The notes beneath the pieces are model-generated. The model made no database searches. It was given only the letters and a program-made list of their open reading frames with translations, and had not been told where the DNA came from. A program made the translations under genes and the position numbers. Of a stretch of DNA of 64,000 bases, positions 12,062 through 23,796 are shown one piece after another (positions within the stretch are counted from its first letter, which is position 1; every line of letters starts with the position of its first letter). The DNA is taken from assembly GCA_951804985.1 (NCBI GenBank), contig OX638130.1:103242040-103306039 (forward strand), read 5' to 3'. The DNA comes from Dryomyza anilis. Its lineage: Eukaryota > Arthropoda > Insecta > Diptera > Dryomyzidae.

Positions 12062-12130
12062 ACAACCTGGCATCGAACTCCTGAATCCGACGCGTTAAAG
12101 TTCATTGCTCTACCCGTTAGGCTACACATT
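12062..12130 (-). other. tRNA-like module (Pol III A/B boxes), minus strand
   Basis: On the minus strand, TAGCCTAACGGGTAGAGCA (A box, 12106-12124) is followed by GGAGTTCGATGCC (B box, 12069-12081). The spacing and order fit a tRNA. No clean acceptor stem is visible, so a tRNA-derived remnant is more likely than an active gene. It points away from the module at 12300. Confidence 0.5.
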
Positions 12131-12299
12131 CATCTCCTTTTTTTTGAGAATTTTTATTCAAAAACAAAATTTGTGAAATGTTCAATTTTTTTTAAATGGC
12201 ACATTCCCAAAACAAAAAAAAATCATATTCATTTATTGTCGATGCGTCACAAATTTTAGGCATTTGATTCAAGATTGTGAATAAATGATCTGTAGCAAA

Positions 12300-12367
12300 T
12301 GAGGTTGATAGCGTAACGGTGAGAACTGAGGTCTTGTACCCGGGAGGTGTAGATTCAAATCCCAGAA
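12300..12367 (+). other. tRNA-like module (Pol III A/B boxes), plus strand
   Basis: TAGCGTAACGGTGAGAA (A box, 12309-12325) and GTAGATTCAAATCCC (B box, 12349-12363) lie 40 bases apart, as in tRNA genes and tRNA-type SINEs. A T run follows at 12375, which could end Pol III transcription. No full cloverleaf is obvious. Confidence 0.5.
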
Positions 12368-12833
12368 GAAACATTTTTTTTTTTTTTTTAGTTTCAAATT
12401 ACCATAGCAATAAAAAGATAATACATCTTTCCTCTGTTGTTTGTCACATTAATACCACTTTTAGAACTTCTACACATGTTTTAAATCCACAATATTTCAA
12501 ACAAAACATATAAATGAAATTAGCATATTTTTGCAAAAACAAAAGCCATGATCATTTTTTTTTAAATCTTTAGTTTCCATATATTATTTTACTGCACTTC
12601 ATTATTTATACATTTTCCATGTTGTATCGCAATAGAAAAAAATGCAAAAACAAATACAAATAACAAGCACAAATTACATATTTTGTATTTTGTAGGAAAA
12701 AAGAAAATAAGTTCAAATTTCATTAAAAAGTAAAAAAATAAATACAAATGTAATTGAAATGTATTAAAAATACATTTTTTTGAAACAAGTGCATGAATTC
12801 TATTTATTTTAATACATAATTTTTTTGAGTGTA

Positions 12834-13305
12834 CATTATGTTGTCAAAAAAGTTAACCCAATACAACATAAATCGCTACTCACACGTTCGATATTAGATG
12901 CAATATTTTTTTTTTTCAGCGTAAACCATTGAATAGATTTTGTTCACGAATCATATCTTGAAATCTTTATTTTTAGCTTCATTATTAAATAATTGAATTA
13001 AATTGAGTATTCATGACAAGCGGCGTTGCATACGCTTAAAAAATTCGAAATTTTCGATTGAATCCCAAAAGTGCTAACATAGCTACAAAACGTGCGCGCA
13101 TCATTGGTATTTGTTATGTTTTTTTTTTACTTTGCCTACATGTAAAAAATCGACTATAATCAATTAAAATATAATATAAAAATAAGAACAAATCATTTTT
13201 ATGCATTGTTTTATGTCGGTATAATGAGAATTACAAGTTTTCGGGATTTTCCTAATATGTGATACATGACGTATGAGTGTTATTTTCAGCGAAGAAACTT
13301 CAAAT
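12834..13305. other. AT-rich DNA with an isolated 330-bp-repeat box
   Basis: ACATGACGTATGAGTG at 13264 matches the box of the repeat at 8858-9990. The last eight bases, CTTCAAAT (13298-13305), are the left target duplication of the hAT-like element. Confidence 0.55.
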
Positions 13306-13866
13306 TAGAGATGGGCGCGTGCCGTGCTTTTTTCGTGTCACGCCTGAAAATCGGAGTTCGTACGTGCAAATCTACGTGCGGGCTAGTTGCTGTCGTGCCC
13401 GTGCGTGTCCGTGCCTCCAAAATCAGGAACGCGCACATTAACAATTTTTATACCCTACACCTGTGAGGTACAGGGTATATTAACTTTGTGCATATATTGT
13501 AACGCCCCTTAGGAGGCGTGTCCGGTATGGAAAAGTATATATATTCTTGATCAGCATCACTACCCGAGTCCGTTTAGCCATGTCCGTCTGTCTGTCTGTC
13601 TGTCTGTCCGTCTTGCTGTCTTGCTGTCCGAATACAGAATAACTTGAGAAATACTGATCAGAATGCGATTAAATTTCGTCTCAATATATTTTATCCAAAA
13701 TTAGGAACTGAGTTTGAAAATGAGCCAAATCGGTCAACGGACACGCCCACCTCCCATACAAGTCACTTTTATATAACTCTTTCGGAACTAATAACTCGAA
13801 AAGTATTCAAGGTATAGTTGTAAAATTTAAAACGTATTGTTAGAATTCACCTAAAAATATGCGGTC
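13306..13866 (+). mobile_element. hAT-like element, 5' part cut by the duplication junction
   Basis: Begins TAGAGATGGGCGCGTG directly after CTTCAAAT, exactly as the complete copy at 21359. It includes the start of the nested ATACCC repeat (from about 13447), then stops abruptly where copy B of the duplication begins. Confidence 0.85.
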
Positions 13867-15713
13867 CACTCAATTCAATTTTTCCCTCAGAATTAAATTT
13901 TTCAATCAAATTCAATTTTTCCCTCAAAATTCAATTTTTCACTCAAATTTCAATATTTCACTTAAAAATCCATTTTTCATTCAAAATTCAAATTTTCACT
14001 CAAAATTCAGTTTATCACTAAAAATTCAAATTTTCACTAAAAATTCAATTTTTCACTCAAAATTCAATTTTTCGCTTAAAATTTAATTGTTCACTCAAAA
14101 TTTAATATTTCACTCAAAATTCAATTTTTCACTCAAAATTCAATTTTTCACTCAAAATTCAATTTTTCACTAAAAATTCAATTTATCACGCAAAATTCAA
14201 TTTATCACTAAAAATTCAGTTTTTCACTCAAATTTCAACTTTTCACTAGAAATTCCATTTTTCATTCAAAATTCAATTTATCACTAAAAATTCAGTTTTT
14301 CACTAAAAATTCAGTTTTTCACTCAAATTTAAATTTTTCACTCAAAATTTAAATTTTTCACTCAAAATTCAATTTTTCACTCAAAATTCAATTTATCAAT
14401 AAAAATTTAGTTTTTCACTAAAAATTCAATTTTTCACTAAAAATTCTAATTTTCACACAAAATTCAATTTTTCATTCAAAATTCAATTTTTCATTCAAAA
14501 TTCAATTTATCACTAAAAATTCAGTTTTTCACTAAAAATTTAATTTTTCACTCAAAAATTAATATTTTGCTCAAAATTCAATTTTTATTCAAAATTCAAT
14601 TTGTCACTCAAATTTCAATTTTTATTCAAAATTCAATTTGTCACTCAAATTTGAATTTTTCACTCAAAATTCAATTTATCACTAAAAATTCCATTTATCA
14701 CTAAAAATTCAGTTTTTCACTAAAAATTCAAATTTTCACTCAAATTTCATTTTTCACTCAAAATTCAATTTTTCATTCAAAATGCAATTTATCACTAAAA
14801 ATTCAGTTTTTCACTAAAAATTCAATTTTTCACTAAAATTTAAATTTTTCACTCAAAATTCAATTTTTCACTCAATTCAATTTTTCCCTCAGAATTAAAT
14901 TTTTCAATCAAATTCAATTTTTCTCTCAAAATTCAATTTTTCACTCAAATTTCAATATTTCACACAAAATTCCATTTTTCATTAAAAATTCAAATTTTCA
15001 CTCAAAATTCAATTTTTTACTCAAAATTCAATTTTTCGCTTAAAATTTAATTTTTCACTCAAAATTTAATATTTCGCTAAATATTCAATTTTTCACTCAA
15101 AATTCAATTTTTCACTCAAAATTCAATTTTTCACTCAAAATTCAATTTTTCACTCAAAATTCAATTTTTCACTCAAAATTCAATTTTTCACTCAAAATTC
15201 AATTTTTCACTAAAAATTCAATTTATCACTAAAAATTCAGTTTTTCACTCAAATTTCAACTTTTCAGTAGAAATTCCATGTTTCATTCAAAATTCAATTT
15301 ATCACTAAAAATTCAGTTTTTCACTAAAAATTCAATTTTTCACTCAAATTTAAATTTTTCACTCAAAATTTAATTTTTCACTCAAAATTCAATTTTTCAC
15401 ATAAAATTCAATTTATCAATAAAAATTTAGTTTTTCACTAAAAATTCAATTTTTCACTAAAAATTCAAATTTTCACTAAAAATTCAAATTTTTATCCAAA
15501 ATTCAATTTTTCATTCAAAATTCAATTTTCATTCAAAATTTAATTTTTCAGTCAAAATTCAATTTATAAAAAATCCATTTATCACCAAAAATACAGGTTT
15601 CACTAAAAATTTAGTTTTCCACTCAAATTTCAATTCTTTACTGAAAATTCAATTTTTTTTTCTCAAAATTAATTTTTTTTTACTAAAAATTCATTTTTTT
15701 TTTACTGAATACT
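13867..15713 (+). repeat. 19-bp satellite, duplicated part
   Basis: Same units in the same order as 5814-7660, at an offset of 8053. A 75-codon Asn/Phe-rich frame at 13859 spans the junction and is satellite translation, not a gene. Confidence 0.92.
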
Positions 15714-18045
15714 TCTTGAGTCTTAAATATGGAGATTATAAAAAGTTTCAATTTTATTTAAAAAAAATATTTAATTTAGTAAATATAGAAAATTAGTTAA
15801 AAAAATAATTCAAAAACAAGAATTTTACTACATTAAGCATAAATATTAAATCTTAGTTAATGACATTATAAAGGCAACAACTTCTTCAAACGTCAATTGA
15901 CTGTCCTGTCCCTCTAACATGCTTCAAAATTTGCATGTCGCACTTAACCGTTTTATCAGCCGCATGCAAAACTGATTTAACAAAGGCTGACAGCACCATA
16001 TAACCTAACCCAACACAGGATAATAACTTCTTAACAGCCGCAAAAATGCTGATTAAACAAACGCCTACGCGGTACGCCTATCAATTTGTTCTGTTTGTTT
16101 TATTTGCTGTGTGTTTGTTTAGTTAGTTGTTTTTATGTGGTAAACATAAAAATATTTGCTCGCATTTACACAGTGATTCACATTTATTTACATATTCTAA
16201 TCGTTGGCGAAAGTTGAACGTTAACATAAATCAACTTTTGGTTTGACAGGCGCTTCAATGTCGGCACCGTCACCGCCGCCATAGCCACTGGTTCGACAAA
16301 CTGCAGAAAACGATGAACCGCCTGCAAACCACTGAAGTTCAACACACTGCTGTTCAGACACAGAATTTTTGTAGGTGTAGGATTTTTCTTATTTTTTGTG
16401 CTGTATATAAAAATTTATTCTGGCGATTTAATGTTATGCCAGCGAAAGTTTTATGGTTTATTATAGGTTCTATTATATTGTATTATTACCATTGTTTTAT
16501 TTGTTTGTTATTGCATTTTGAATTTATTTATGCTATTTCTATTTGTTTTATTTGTTGCTATGCCGCCGCCACCCTCTTTTTAGTCGTTTCATTTGCATTT
16601 AATACATCCAGTTTATTTGTTTAGTTTTTATTGACCATAAAGTTATTTGCATTCAGCATATGACACTGAATGCATTAAGCGCTATTTTTATGTGTTTTTT
16701 AATGACAACGCAGTTGAGTGAATTGTTTTGACTTGAAATCTAAATCATAACAAACAGAAAGAAAAATTCTTTCTTGGCGACAAAGCATTTGAAATATGTT
16801 TTTTATTATTGTTTTATCTATAAAGAAGTTGTTAAACTTTATAATTTTTATAAAAATTAAATGTTTATTACATTTAACAAGGCTTTTATTGCTTGTTATC
16901 TGTAAGTGCTACATGACGTATGAGTGTTATTTATTTAAATGATTCTGTTACAATGTTTTATATTTTTATTCTTAGCCTATATATATATTTTTTATTACTT
17001 TTTTATTGAAGCAACATAAAATGACTAACTTTTGGCGAAAAACTTTTAAATTTTATTTATTTCGTTTTCGCACGAAAAATTCATATGTCAGTTAACACAC
17101 ATATTTCGTAATTTTCTTGATGAATATATTAAAAAGTATATGTTATACAATATATTTAACGCTGCAGAACAAATATAATTTACAATAATCTAAAATCAAT
17201 TAAATGTTTCAAGTATTACTGCATTTTTAACATGTTACATGACGTAATAGTGTTATTTATGTAAATGATTCTATATTTCTGTATTCACGTTCATTTATCT
17301 TTTTTGTATTATTGACAACTTAAAGCTCCATTAAATATCAATATTTTTGCATAATCCGTTACAATTTGAATTATTTAGTTTGTGGTCAAAAAATACATAT
17401 GTCAGTTTGAACATATATTTCGTCATTTCATTGTTAAATGTATTATAAAGTATATGTTATACGAATATTGTAGTAATATTAAATGTGTCAGTACAAATTT
17501 ATATTACAATAAAGTAAAATCAATTACATTTTTCAAGTATTTTTGACATTTTAATATGAAAAATTAAATATATGTGTTACATGACGTATGAGTGCTATTT
17601 ATTAAAATGCCTCCATTATAGTCTACATTTTTATTTATTTTTTTTCATTAATGCCACCTAAAAACTCCATTAAATAGCAATATATTCACACAAATCATTG
17701 CAATATGAATTGTTTAGTTTGCGCTCGAAAAATACGTATGTCAGTTTAAACATATATTTCATAATTTTATTAATAAATGTATTATAAAGCATACGATACA
17801 TAAACATTTTCGAAATATTTAATGTTGCAGTATAAAATAACGTAAAATAAATACAATTTTCGGCTTTTTTGCCATTGAACATATATACGTTCAACATGAC
17901 GTATGAGTGTTATTTGTTTAAATGTTTATTATAGTGCAATAGGTATATTTTTATTCTCTTTTATATATATATATTTTTTTTAATTAATGCTCTTTTAAGG
18001 ATACATTAAGTAGCTATGTTTTTGCGTAAAACGTTTAAATTTTAA
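15714..18045 (+). repeat. Copy B of low-copy DNA and ~330-bp repeats
   Basis: Equivalent to 7661-9990. Repeat boxes lie at 16911, 17237, 17579 and 17894. The possible exon of copy A recurs at 16250-16624 unchanged at the protein level. Confidence 0.85.
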
Positions 18046-18072
18046 TTGTTTCAGCTGAGCATATCTAGAACA

Positions 18073-18613
18073 TCTTCAAAACCACATAAAAAAAAGTACA
18101 ATTGGAAAAAATACAAAAGAAATACAAAACACAAGAGCAAAACACAAAATCAAAATCAGATAACAAAGACTAAAAAACAAAAACAAAAGCAAAATCTCTA
18201 AAACAAAAACCTGTGTTACCACAAAAGTGAAAACAAAAGCAAAAACATAAAAAAAAAAAAAAGCAACAGAAAATAAAAACTGCAATTACAAAAGCAAAAA
18301 CAGAAGAACATAAGAAATTATTCAGAAACAAAAACACAAAAACAAAAGACAAATAAAAAGTAAAAGATAAATAAAAAAAATCAATATCAAAAACAGTAAG
18401 AAACAAAAAAAAAATTAAAAAATGTAAAGAATCTTAAGAATAGTAAAAAAAAAAGTAAAACACAAAAAAAAACACAAAAATCTAAAACATAAATAAAAAT
18501 TTACGCAAAAACAAACAAGATATAAACACAAAAATAAAAACAAAATGAGCAAAAACACTAAAATATCAAAGACAAGTAAAAATACGAAAACAACACTGGA
18601 AATAAATTTTAGG
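18073..18613 (+). repeat. A-rich simple sequence, copy B
   Basis: Equivalent to 10020-10560. It carries the only substitution I noticed between the two 8-kb copies (T at 18361). Confidence 0.85.
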
Positions 18614-18694
18614 AAAATCCAGCAAAAATTGAGCCATCGTATATTTTTTTTTTTTTTTAAATCTACAAAATAATTTGTGAACTACATTTTTCTG

Positions 18695-19011
18695 CAGTAT
18701 ATAGGTAGCTCAGTGGTTAGTGCGTTGGACTGTGAGCCGAAAGTTCCCCGGTGCAAAACTGGACTGGGGCTAACAACATCATTTCATAGAAACATTTTTC
18801 TATACCGCGCTACCTCTCGTCAGTAAATGGCAAAACTACGAGAGTAAAACCAGTGCCTATGAAAAGCTGTCATCCGCCGTTCGGATTCGGCAATAAACTG
18901 TAGGTCCCACCACTTTGAGTATAAATATAACACGCACCGCTCAAAATGGTGAGAGAGCTCGGCCGAAGTTCTATACAGGACAGTAGCGCCAAACTATTAT
19001 ATTATTATATA
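18695..19011 (+). mobile_element. tRNA-derived SINE, copy 2 (by segmental duplication)
   Basis: Identical in structure to 10642-10958. It arose from the 8-kb duplication, not by independent retroposition. Confidence 0.85.
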
Positions 19012-19583
19012 GTAAAAAAATTAACAGCTATTGTTAAAAAATGGTTTTATAAAATTAGAACACCCGTTGCGCAATCCAGGTAGAAAATGCATAGTTAATA
19101 TAAAACCGTTCGCGTGATTGTTTTTTTAATGACAGCCTTCAATGTCAAGGGGTAATTAAGGTTTTTGTTCAAAATTCAAAAGTGTATGATTATAGGATAA
19201 GTGGCCTGAACTTAATTTTTATGATATAATATTTCAGATTAATATGACTTTAATATAATATAATTAAACGAAAATTATTTTTTGGAAATGATAGATTTTT
19301 AGAGTGCCCCTATTCTGGGAGCATATTCAAGTGACATACCTTAAAATCATTGCTACTACACTCAAAAAAATAATGTATTAAAAACAAATAAAAATGTCTT
19401 TGAAATAAGTACAATTGTATTCGTTTTACGTTCAAAGACATTTACTTTTGTTTTAAATAAATTGTTTTTGTATGAAAAATATTTTTTATATTTTTCATAC
19501 ACATATACACAGTACATATTTTTATTGAATTTTAGATCAATTTTTAAATAAATTTGTCTTAAAATCACTGAAATTGCAATTAA

Positions 19584-19913
19584 AGGGTTTTTCAATAAGA
19601 GCGCTACAAAAGTTTCTTCAAGGGTTTTTCAACAGGGACGCTACAGCGACAGGGACAGCAAACGACGCCATATTTCTTACCGCTCTTTTGACATTTCACT
19701 TCAGTAAGGTTTGCCATTTTATGATGGAAAGATATACGAACCAACAACGAGTCCAAATTATTAAAATTTACTACCGAAATTCGAATTCGTATATCTTTCC
19801 ATCATGAAATGGCAAACATTACTGAAGTGAAATGTTAAAAGAGCGGCAAGAAATATGGCATCGTTTGCTGTCCCTGTCGCTCTACTTTTGTAGCGTCCCA
19901 TTTGAAAAACCCT
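19584..19913 (-). mobile_element. Mariner-derived fold-back MITE, copy B
   Basis: Equivalent to 11531-11860: one 3' terminus, then two inverted 5' halves. Confidence 0.85.
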
Positions 19914-20114
19914 GTATTTAGCTGTCCAGAAAATATAGAAAAATAAATAAATTTTGTATTTTCAGTACAAAATGTATTAAAAACCATATTTTTTATTCCT
20001 TTTTCCACTCTTTTCCTTTCTTTTGTTTCTTTTCACTAGTCGTCTTCTTTTATTCCTTATTTACTTCATATAAATTTACCAATTGAATAAAAATGTTGTT
20101 ATATTTCAGTTGTC

Positions 20115-20183
20115 ACAACCTGGCATCGAACTCCTGAATCCGACGCGTTAAAGTTCATTGCTCTACCCGTTAGGCTACACATT
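20115..20183 (-). other. tRNA-like module, minus strand, copy B
   Basis: Duplicate of 12062-12130. Confidence 0.5.
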
Positions 20184-20352
20184 CATCTCCTTTTTTTTGA
20201 GAATTTTTATTCAAAAACAAAATTTGTGAAATGTTCAATTTTTTTTAAATGGCACATTCCCAAAACAAAAAAAAATCATATTCATTTATTGTCGATGCGT
20301 CACAAATTTTAGGCATTTGATTCAAGATTGTGAATAAATGATCTGTAGCAAA

Positions 20353-20420
20353 TGAGGTTGATAGCGTAACGGTGAGAACTGAGGTCTTGTACCCGGGAGG
20401 TGTAGATTCAAATCCCAGAA
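20353..20420 (+). other. tRNA-like module, plus strand, copy B
   Basis: Duplicate of 12300-12367. Confidence 0.5.
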
Positions 20421-21358
20421 GAAACATTTTTTTTTTTTTTTTAGTTTCAAATTACCATAGCAATAAAAAGATAATACATCTTTCCTCTGTTGTTTGTCAC
20501 ATTAATACCACTTTTAGAACTTCTACACATGTTTTAAATCCACAATATTTCAAACAAAACATATAAATGAAATTAGCATATTTTTGCAAAAACAAAAGCC
20601 ATGATCATTTTTTTTTAAATCTTTAGTTTCCATATATTATTTTACTGCACTTCATTATTTATACATTTTCCATGTTGTATCGCAATAGAAAAAAATGCAA
20701 AAACAAATACAAATAACAAGCACAAATTACATATTTTGTATTTTGTAGGAAAAAAGAAAATAAGTTCAAATTTCATTAAAAAGTAAAAAAATAAATACAA
20801 ATGTAATTGAAATGTATTAAAAATACATTTTTTTGAAACAAGTGCATGAATTCTATTTATTTTAATACATAATTTTTTTGAGTGTACATTATGTTGTCAA
20901 AAAAGTTAACCCAATACAACATAAATCGCTACTCACACGTTCGATATTAGATGCAATATTTTTTTTTTTCAGCGTAAACCATTGAATAGATTTTGTTCAC
21001 GAATCATATCTTGAAATCTTTATTTTTAGCTTCATTATTAAATAATTGAATTAAATTGAGTATTCATGACAAGCGGCGTTGCATACGCTTAAAAAATTCG
21101 AAATTTTCGATTGAATCCCAAAAGTGCTAACATAGCTACAAAACGTGCGCGCATCATTGGTATTTGTTATGTTTTTTTTTTACTTTGCCTACATGTAAAA
21201 AATCGACTATAATCAATTAAAATATAATATAAAAATAAGAACAAATCATTTTTATGCATTGTTTTATGTCGGTATAATGAGAATTACAAGTTTTCGGGAT
21301 TTTCCTAATATGTGATACATGACGTATGAGTGTTATTTTCAGCGAAGAAACTTCAAAT

Positions 21359-22905
21359 TAGAGATGGGCGCGTGCCGTGCTTTTTTCGTGTCACGCCTGA
21401 AAATCGGAGTTCGTACGTGCAAATCTACGTGCGGGCTAGTTGCTGTCGTGCCCGTGCGTGTCCGTGCCTCCAAAATCAGGAACGCGCACATTAACAATTT
21501 TTATACCCTACACCTGTGAGGTACAGGGTATATTAACTTTGTGCATATATTGTAACGCCCCTTAGGAGGCGTGTCCGGTATGGAAAAGTATATATATTCT
21601 TGATCAGCATCACTACCCGAGTCCGTTTAGCCATGTCCGTCTGTCTGTCTGTCTGTCTGTCCGTCTTGCTGTCTTGCTGTCCGAATACAGAATAACTTGA
21701 GAAATACTGATCAGAATGCGATTAAATTTCGTCTCAATATATTTTATCCAAAATTAGGAACTGAGTTTGAAAATGAGCCAAATCGGTCAACGGACACGCC
21801 CACCTCCCATACAAGTCACTTTTATATAACTCTTTCGGAACTAATAACTCGAAAAGTATTCAAGGTATAGTTGTAAAATTTAAAACGTATTGTTAGAATT
21901 CACCTAAAAATATGCGGTCCAAAAATCGGCGTGATCCTCCCACTTTTTTTTCATTATTTCCCGGGTTTTCATAGTGGAAATTTGATCCGTAAATTATTAA
22001 AATCAAATCTATGAAATATTAGCCTTTCAAAATTTTAAATATAGGCGTGGCCCACCCAATTACATTTTTCAATTTTTTTTTTTAGTTTTTTATACTTTTT
22101 ATAATTTTTTTAATTTATGGGGATATAAGACGTAAATTTCTGATATATGAATAATATTCTGAGGGTTAATATCCCCACCAAAGGTGTAGGGTATTCCATA
22201 GTCGGGCCCGACCGACTATAAAAATCCGCCCCATGTGACCTAACTTTTCCAACTCGTTTTTTTATAGTTTCTACCCCAATTTAAAAAAAAACCCTTAATT
22301 CCAGCTTTAGAAAATAAAAATTTCGTGGTATTTAAAACTTTTCTTAAAAATCTGTTGTTTTAGTTTTACTTATGGATTTAAGAGAACAAAACAGTATCAA
22401 ACTTAATTTTTGAATTATTTATTACAGGGACTAAAACCTATTGCAAAATCGGTTCCGGTTCAAGATTTTTAAATTGTGGTTCCGGTTTCAATCAACAAAT
22501 TAAATAGGTTTCGATTCCGGTTCTTTGCGTTCCCTGACAGGGATATAATATCTGTTCCGGTTCGGATATTTTTTAAATAGCGGTACCGATTCAAACCAGA
22601 AAAAATATATATGTTCTGATTCCAATTCCGGTTCAAGCATTTTTAATAACGATTTTTGTTCCAAAAATCTAAACAGTTCCAGTATTATTTTTCGGGTTTC
22701 GCTTGCTTTTTCATATTTTTCCGCGATTTTTTTGTGTTTTTCCGTGTTTTGTCGTGTTTTTCCGTTTTGCTTCGTGTCTTTTAAAATCCCGTATTTTATC
22801 GTGCGTGCCTGTAAATTTACTCGACGGGCGCGTGCTCATGCGTGTCACCTATCGGCGTGCCCGTGTGTGTCCGTGCCATCAAAAACAGACACGCGCCCAT
22901 CTCTA
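21359..22905 (+). mobile_element. Non-autonomous hAT-like element, complete
   Basis: Left end TAGAGATGGGCGCGTG; right end reads the same 16 bases when reverse-complemented. An exact 8-bp duplication, CTTCAAAT, flanks it at 21351-21358 and 22906-22913. A TAGAGATGGG-type terminus with an 8-bp target duplication is the hallmark of the hAT superfamily. The 1,547 bp contain no transposase. The interior has GGTTCCGGTT-rich stretches, a possible smaller CAGGGA-ended insertion near 22425-22536, and the nested ATACCC repeat. Subterminal regions on both sides are rich in CGTGCC and CGTGTC words. The 79- and 68-codon frames near 22703 are translations of this subterminal DNA. Confidence 0.85.
21500..22224 (+). 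mobile_element. Nested fly-type repeat with ATACCCTACACC inverted ends
   Basis: Starts TTTTTATACCCTACACC. Near the other end GGTGTAGGGTAT (22185-22196) is the inverse, followed by a hairpin (AGTCGGGCCCGACC) and ACTATAAAAA. An early CTGTCTGTC tract (21640s) and the words CATCACTACCCGAGTC and CACGCCCACCTCCCATACAA are typical of repeats seen widely in fly genomes. I cannot name the family from sequence alone. It carries no ORF. The duplicated segment was cut inside it. Confidence 0.65.
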
Positions 22906-22913
22906 CTTCAAAT

Positions 22914-23796
22914 GCTGTATAATTTATTTTTTGTATAATTGATAAAAAGTTTTTTTAAAGATATACCAATATATTTCACATAAAGTAGTTATTTTTATAT
23001 TTTTATATTTTTTGATCTCTATAAAAATGCTTTAAATTGTTTTTTTTTTTATTTTAACCACCAAATCACAATATATTTAGTTATAGCATTTCTTACAAGT
23101 TCAAAATTACTCAGATTGGTCGGAAAACAATAAAAATAAACTGGTCTATTATTATAAATTAAAAAAAATGGAGTGATGCGTTATGAAATTTTGAGAAAAT
23201 CAATGACAAAGTCAACATATTTTTTTTCTTGTAAATTTTAACTTTACGTACTATTTTAAAAAAGAAAATGTCACATGTTTCAAAAATGTGATATATCATT
23301 GTAAACGTAATCGAATTGTGCAAAACATGAGTATTAAATAGAATTCATTTATCAATAGATTATAATTTATAACCAATTTTCTTGACTATGTTATGTCAGT
23401 AATATGCATTTCTTTAACAACCTGTATCATAAACAGGGTGCAAAATTTGACATAAGAATTTAATAGTTTCTTTTTTTTTTTGAGTCATGGAATGTATACT
23501 TTATAAATAATGACTTTTTACATTTTTTTTTATATTAAAATTCATTTTTCGCATTTTTAATTTTTTTTTTTTTTAATTTTCATTTTTGTAATAAATTTAT
23601 TTTATGTAGTTTTTTTTTAATTTATCAATAATTGTTTTTAAAATATGTTGGTCAATTAAACATGTGTAAATTATTTTTTGCCTTCGGTTGTACAATTGAT
23701 GGTCATAACTTTCTGCCTGTTCAGACGCACACACAAACACAAGGAGATAGAGATAGTGAGTGAGAGGTAGACAACCACTGCTTGTTAACAAAGTTA
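22914..23796. other. AT-rich low-copy DNA, no gene seen
   Basis: Poly-T and poly-A runs and no recognisable feature. Very low G+C from 23450 to 23650. Confidence 0.4.

Larger units (their letters stand above)
11306..12831 (+). mobile_element. 1.5-kb TIR element with TA target site (MITE-like), copy A
   Basis: The left end is CACTCAAAAAAATAATGTAT. The right end, reverse-complemented, is CACTCAAAAAAATTATGTAT. The inverted match continues imperfectly for about 37 bases. TA dinucleotides flank both ends (11304-11305, 12832-12833). It encodes no transposase, so it is non-autonomous. It contains the mariner fold-back MITE at 11531-11860 as a later insertion, and two tRNA-like modules near its centre pointing away from each other. 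The size and TIR suggest a Tc1/mariner-type mover, but the family is unassigned. Confidence 0.75.
5814..13866 (+). repeat. 8,053-bp tandem segmental duplication, copy A
   Basis: Everything from 5814 to 13866 recurs at a constant offset of 8,053 bases. Eight separate landmarks, including the frames starting at 8260, 9617, 11309, 12192 and 13266, all shift by exactly 8053, so there is no net indel. The one substitution I saw is A at 10308 against T at 18361. The unit joins satellite (left) to the interior of a hAT-like element (right). Only two bases, CA, are shared at the junction. Confidence 0.95.
19359..20884 (+). mobile_element. 1.5-kb TIR element with TA target site, copy B
   Basis: Equivalent to 11306-12831, with the same TIRs and TA flanks. 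Confidence 0.75.
13867..21919 (+). repeat. 8,053-bp tandem segmental duplication, copy B
   Basis: Direct head-to-tail second copy. At the junction (13866/13867) the sequence passes from ATATGCGGTC, the interior of the ATACCC repeat, straight into the satellite block CACTCAATTC. After 21919 the original context continues (ATGCGGTCCAAAAATCGGCG) to the real end of the hAT-like element. The near-identity means either a very recent event or a local assembly duplication. Confidence 0.95.

Noticed and set aside
8260..16624. 103-codon frame preserved in two places as evidence of a conserved gene
   Set aside because: Both copies lie in the 8,053-bp duplication, which is almost identical throughout, so identity says nothing about selection.
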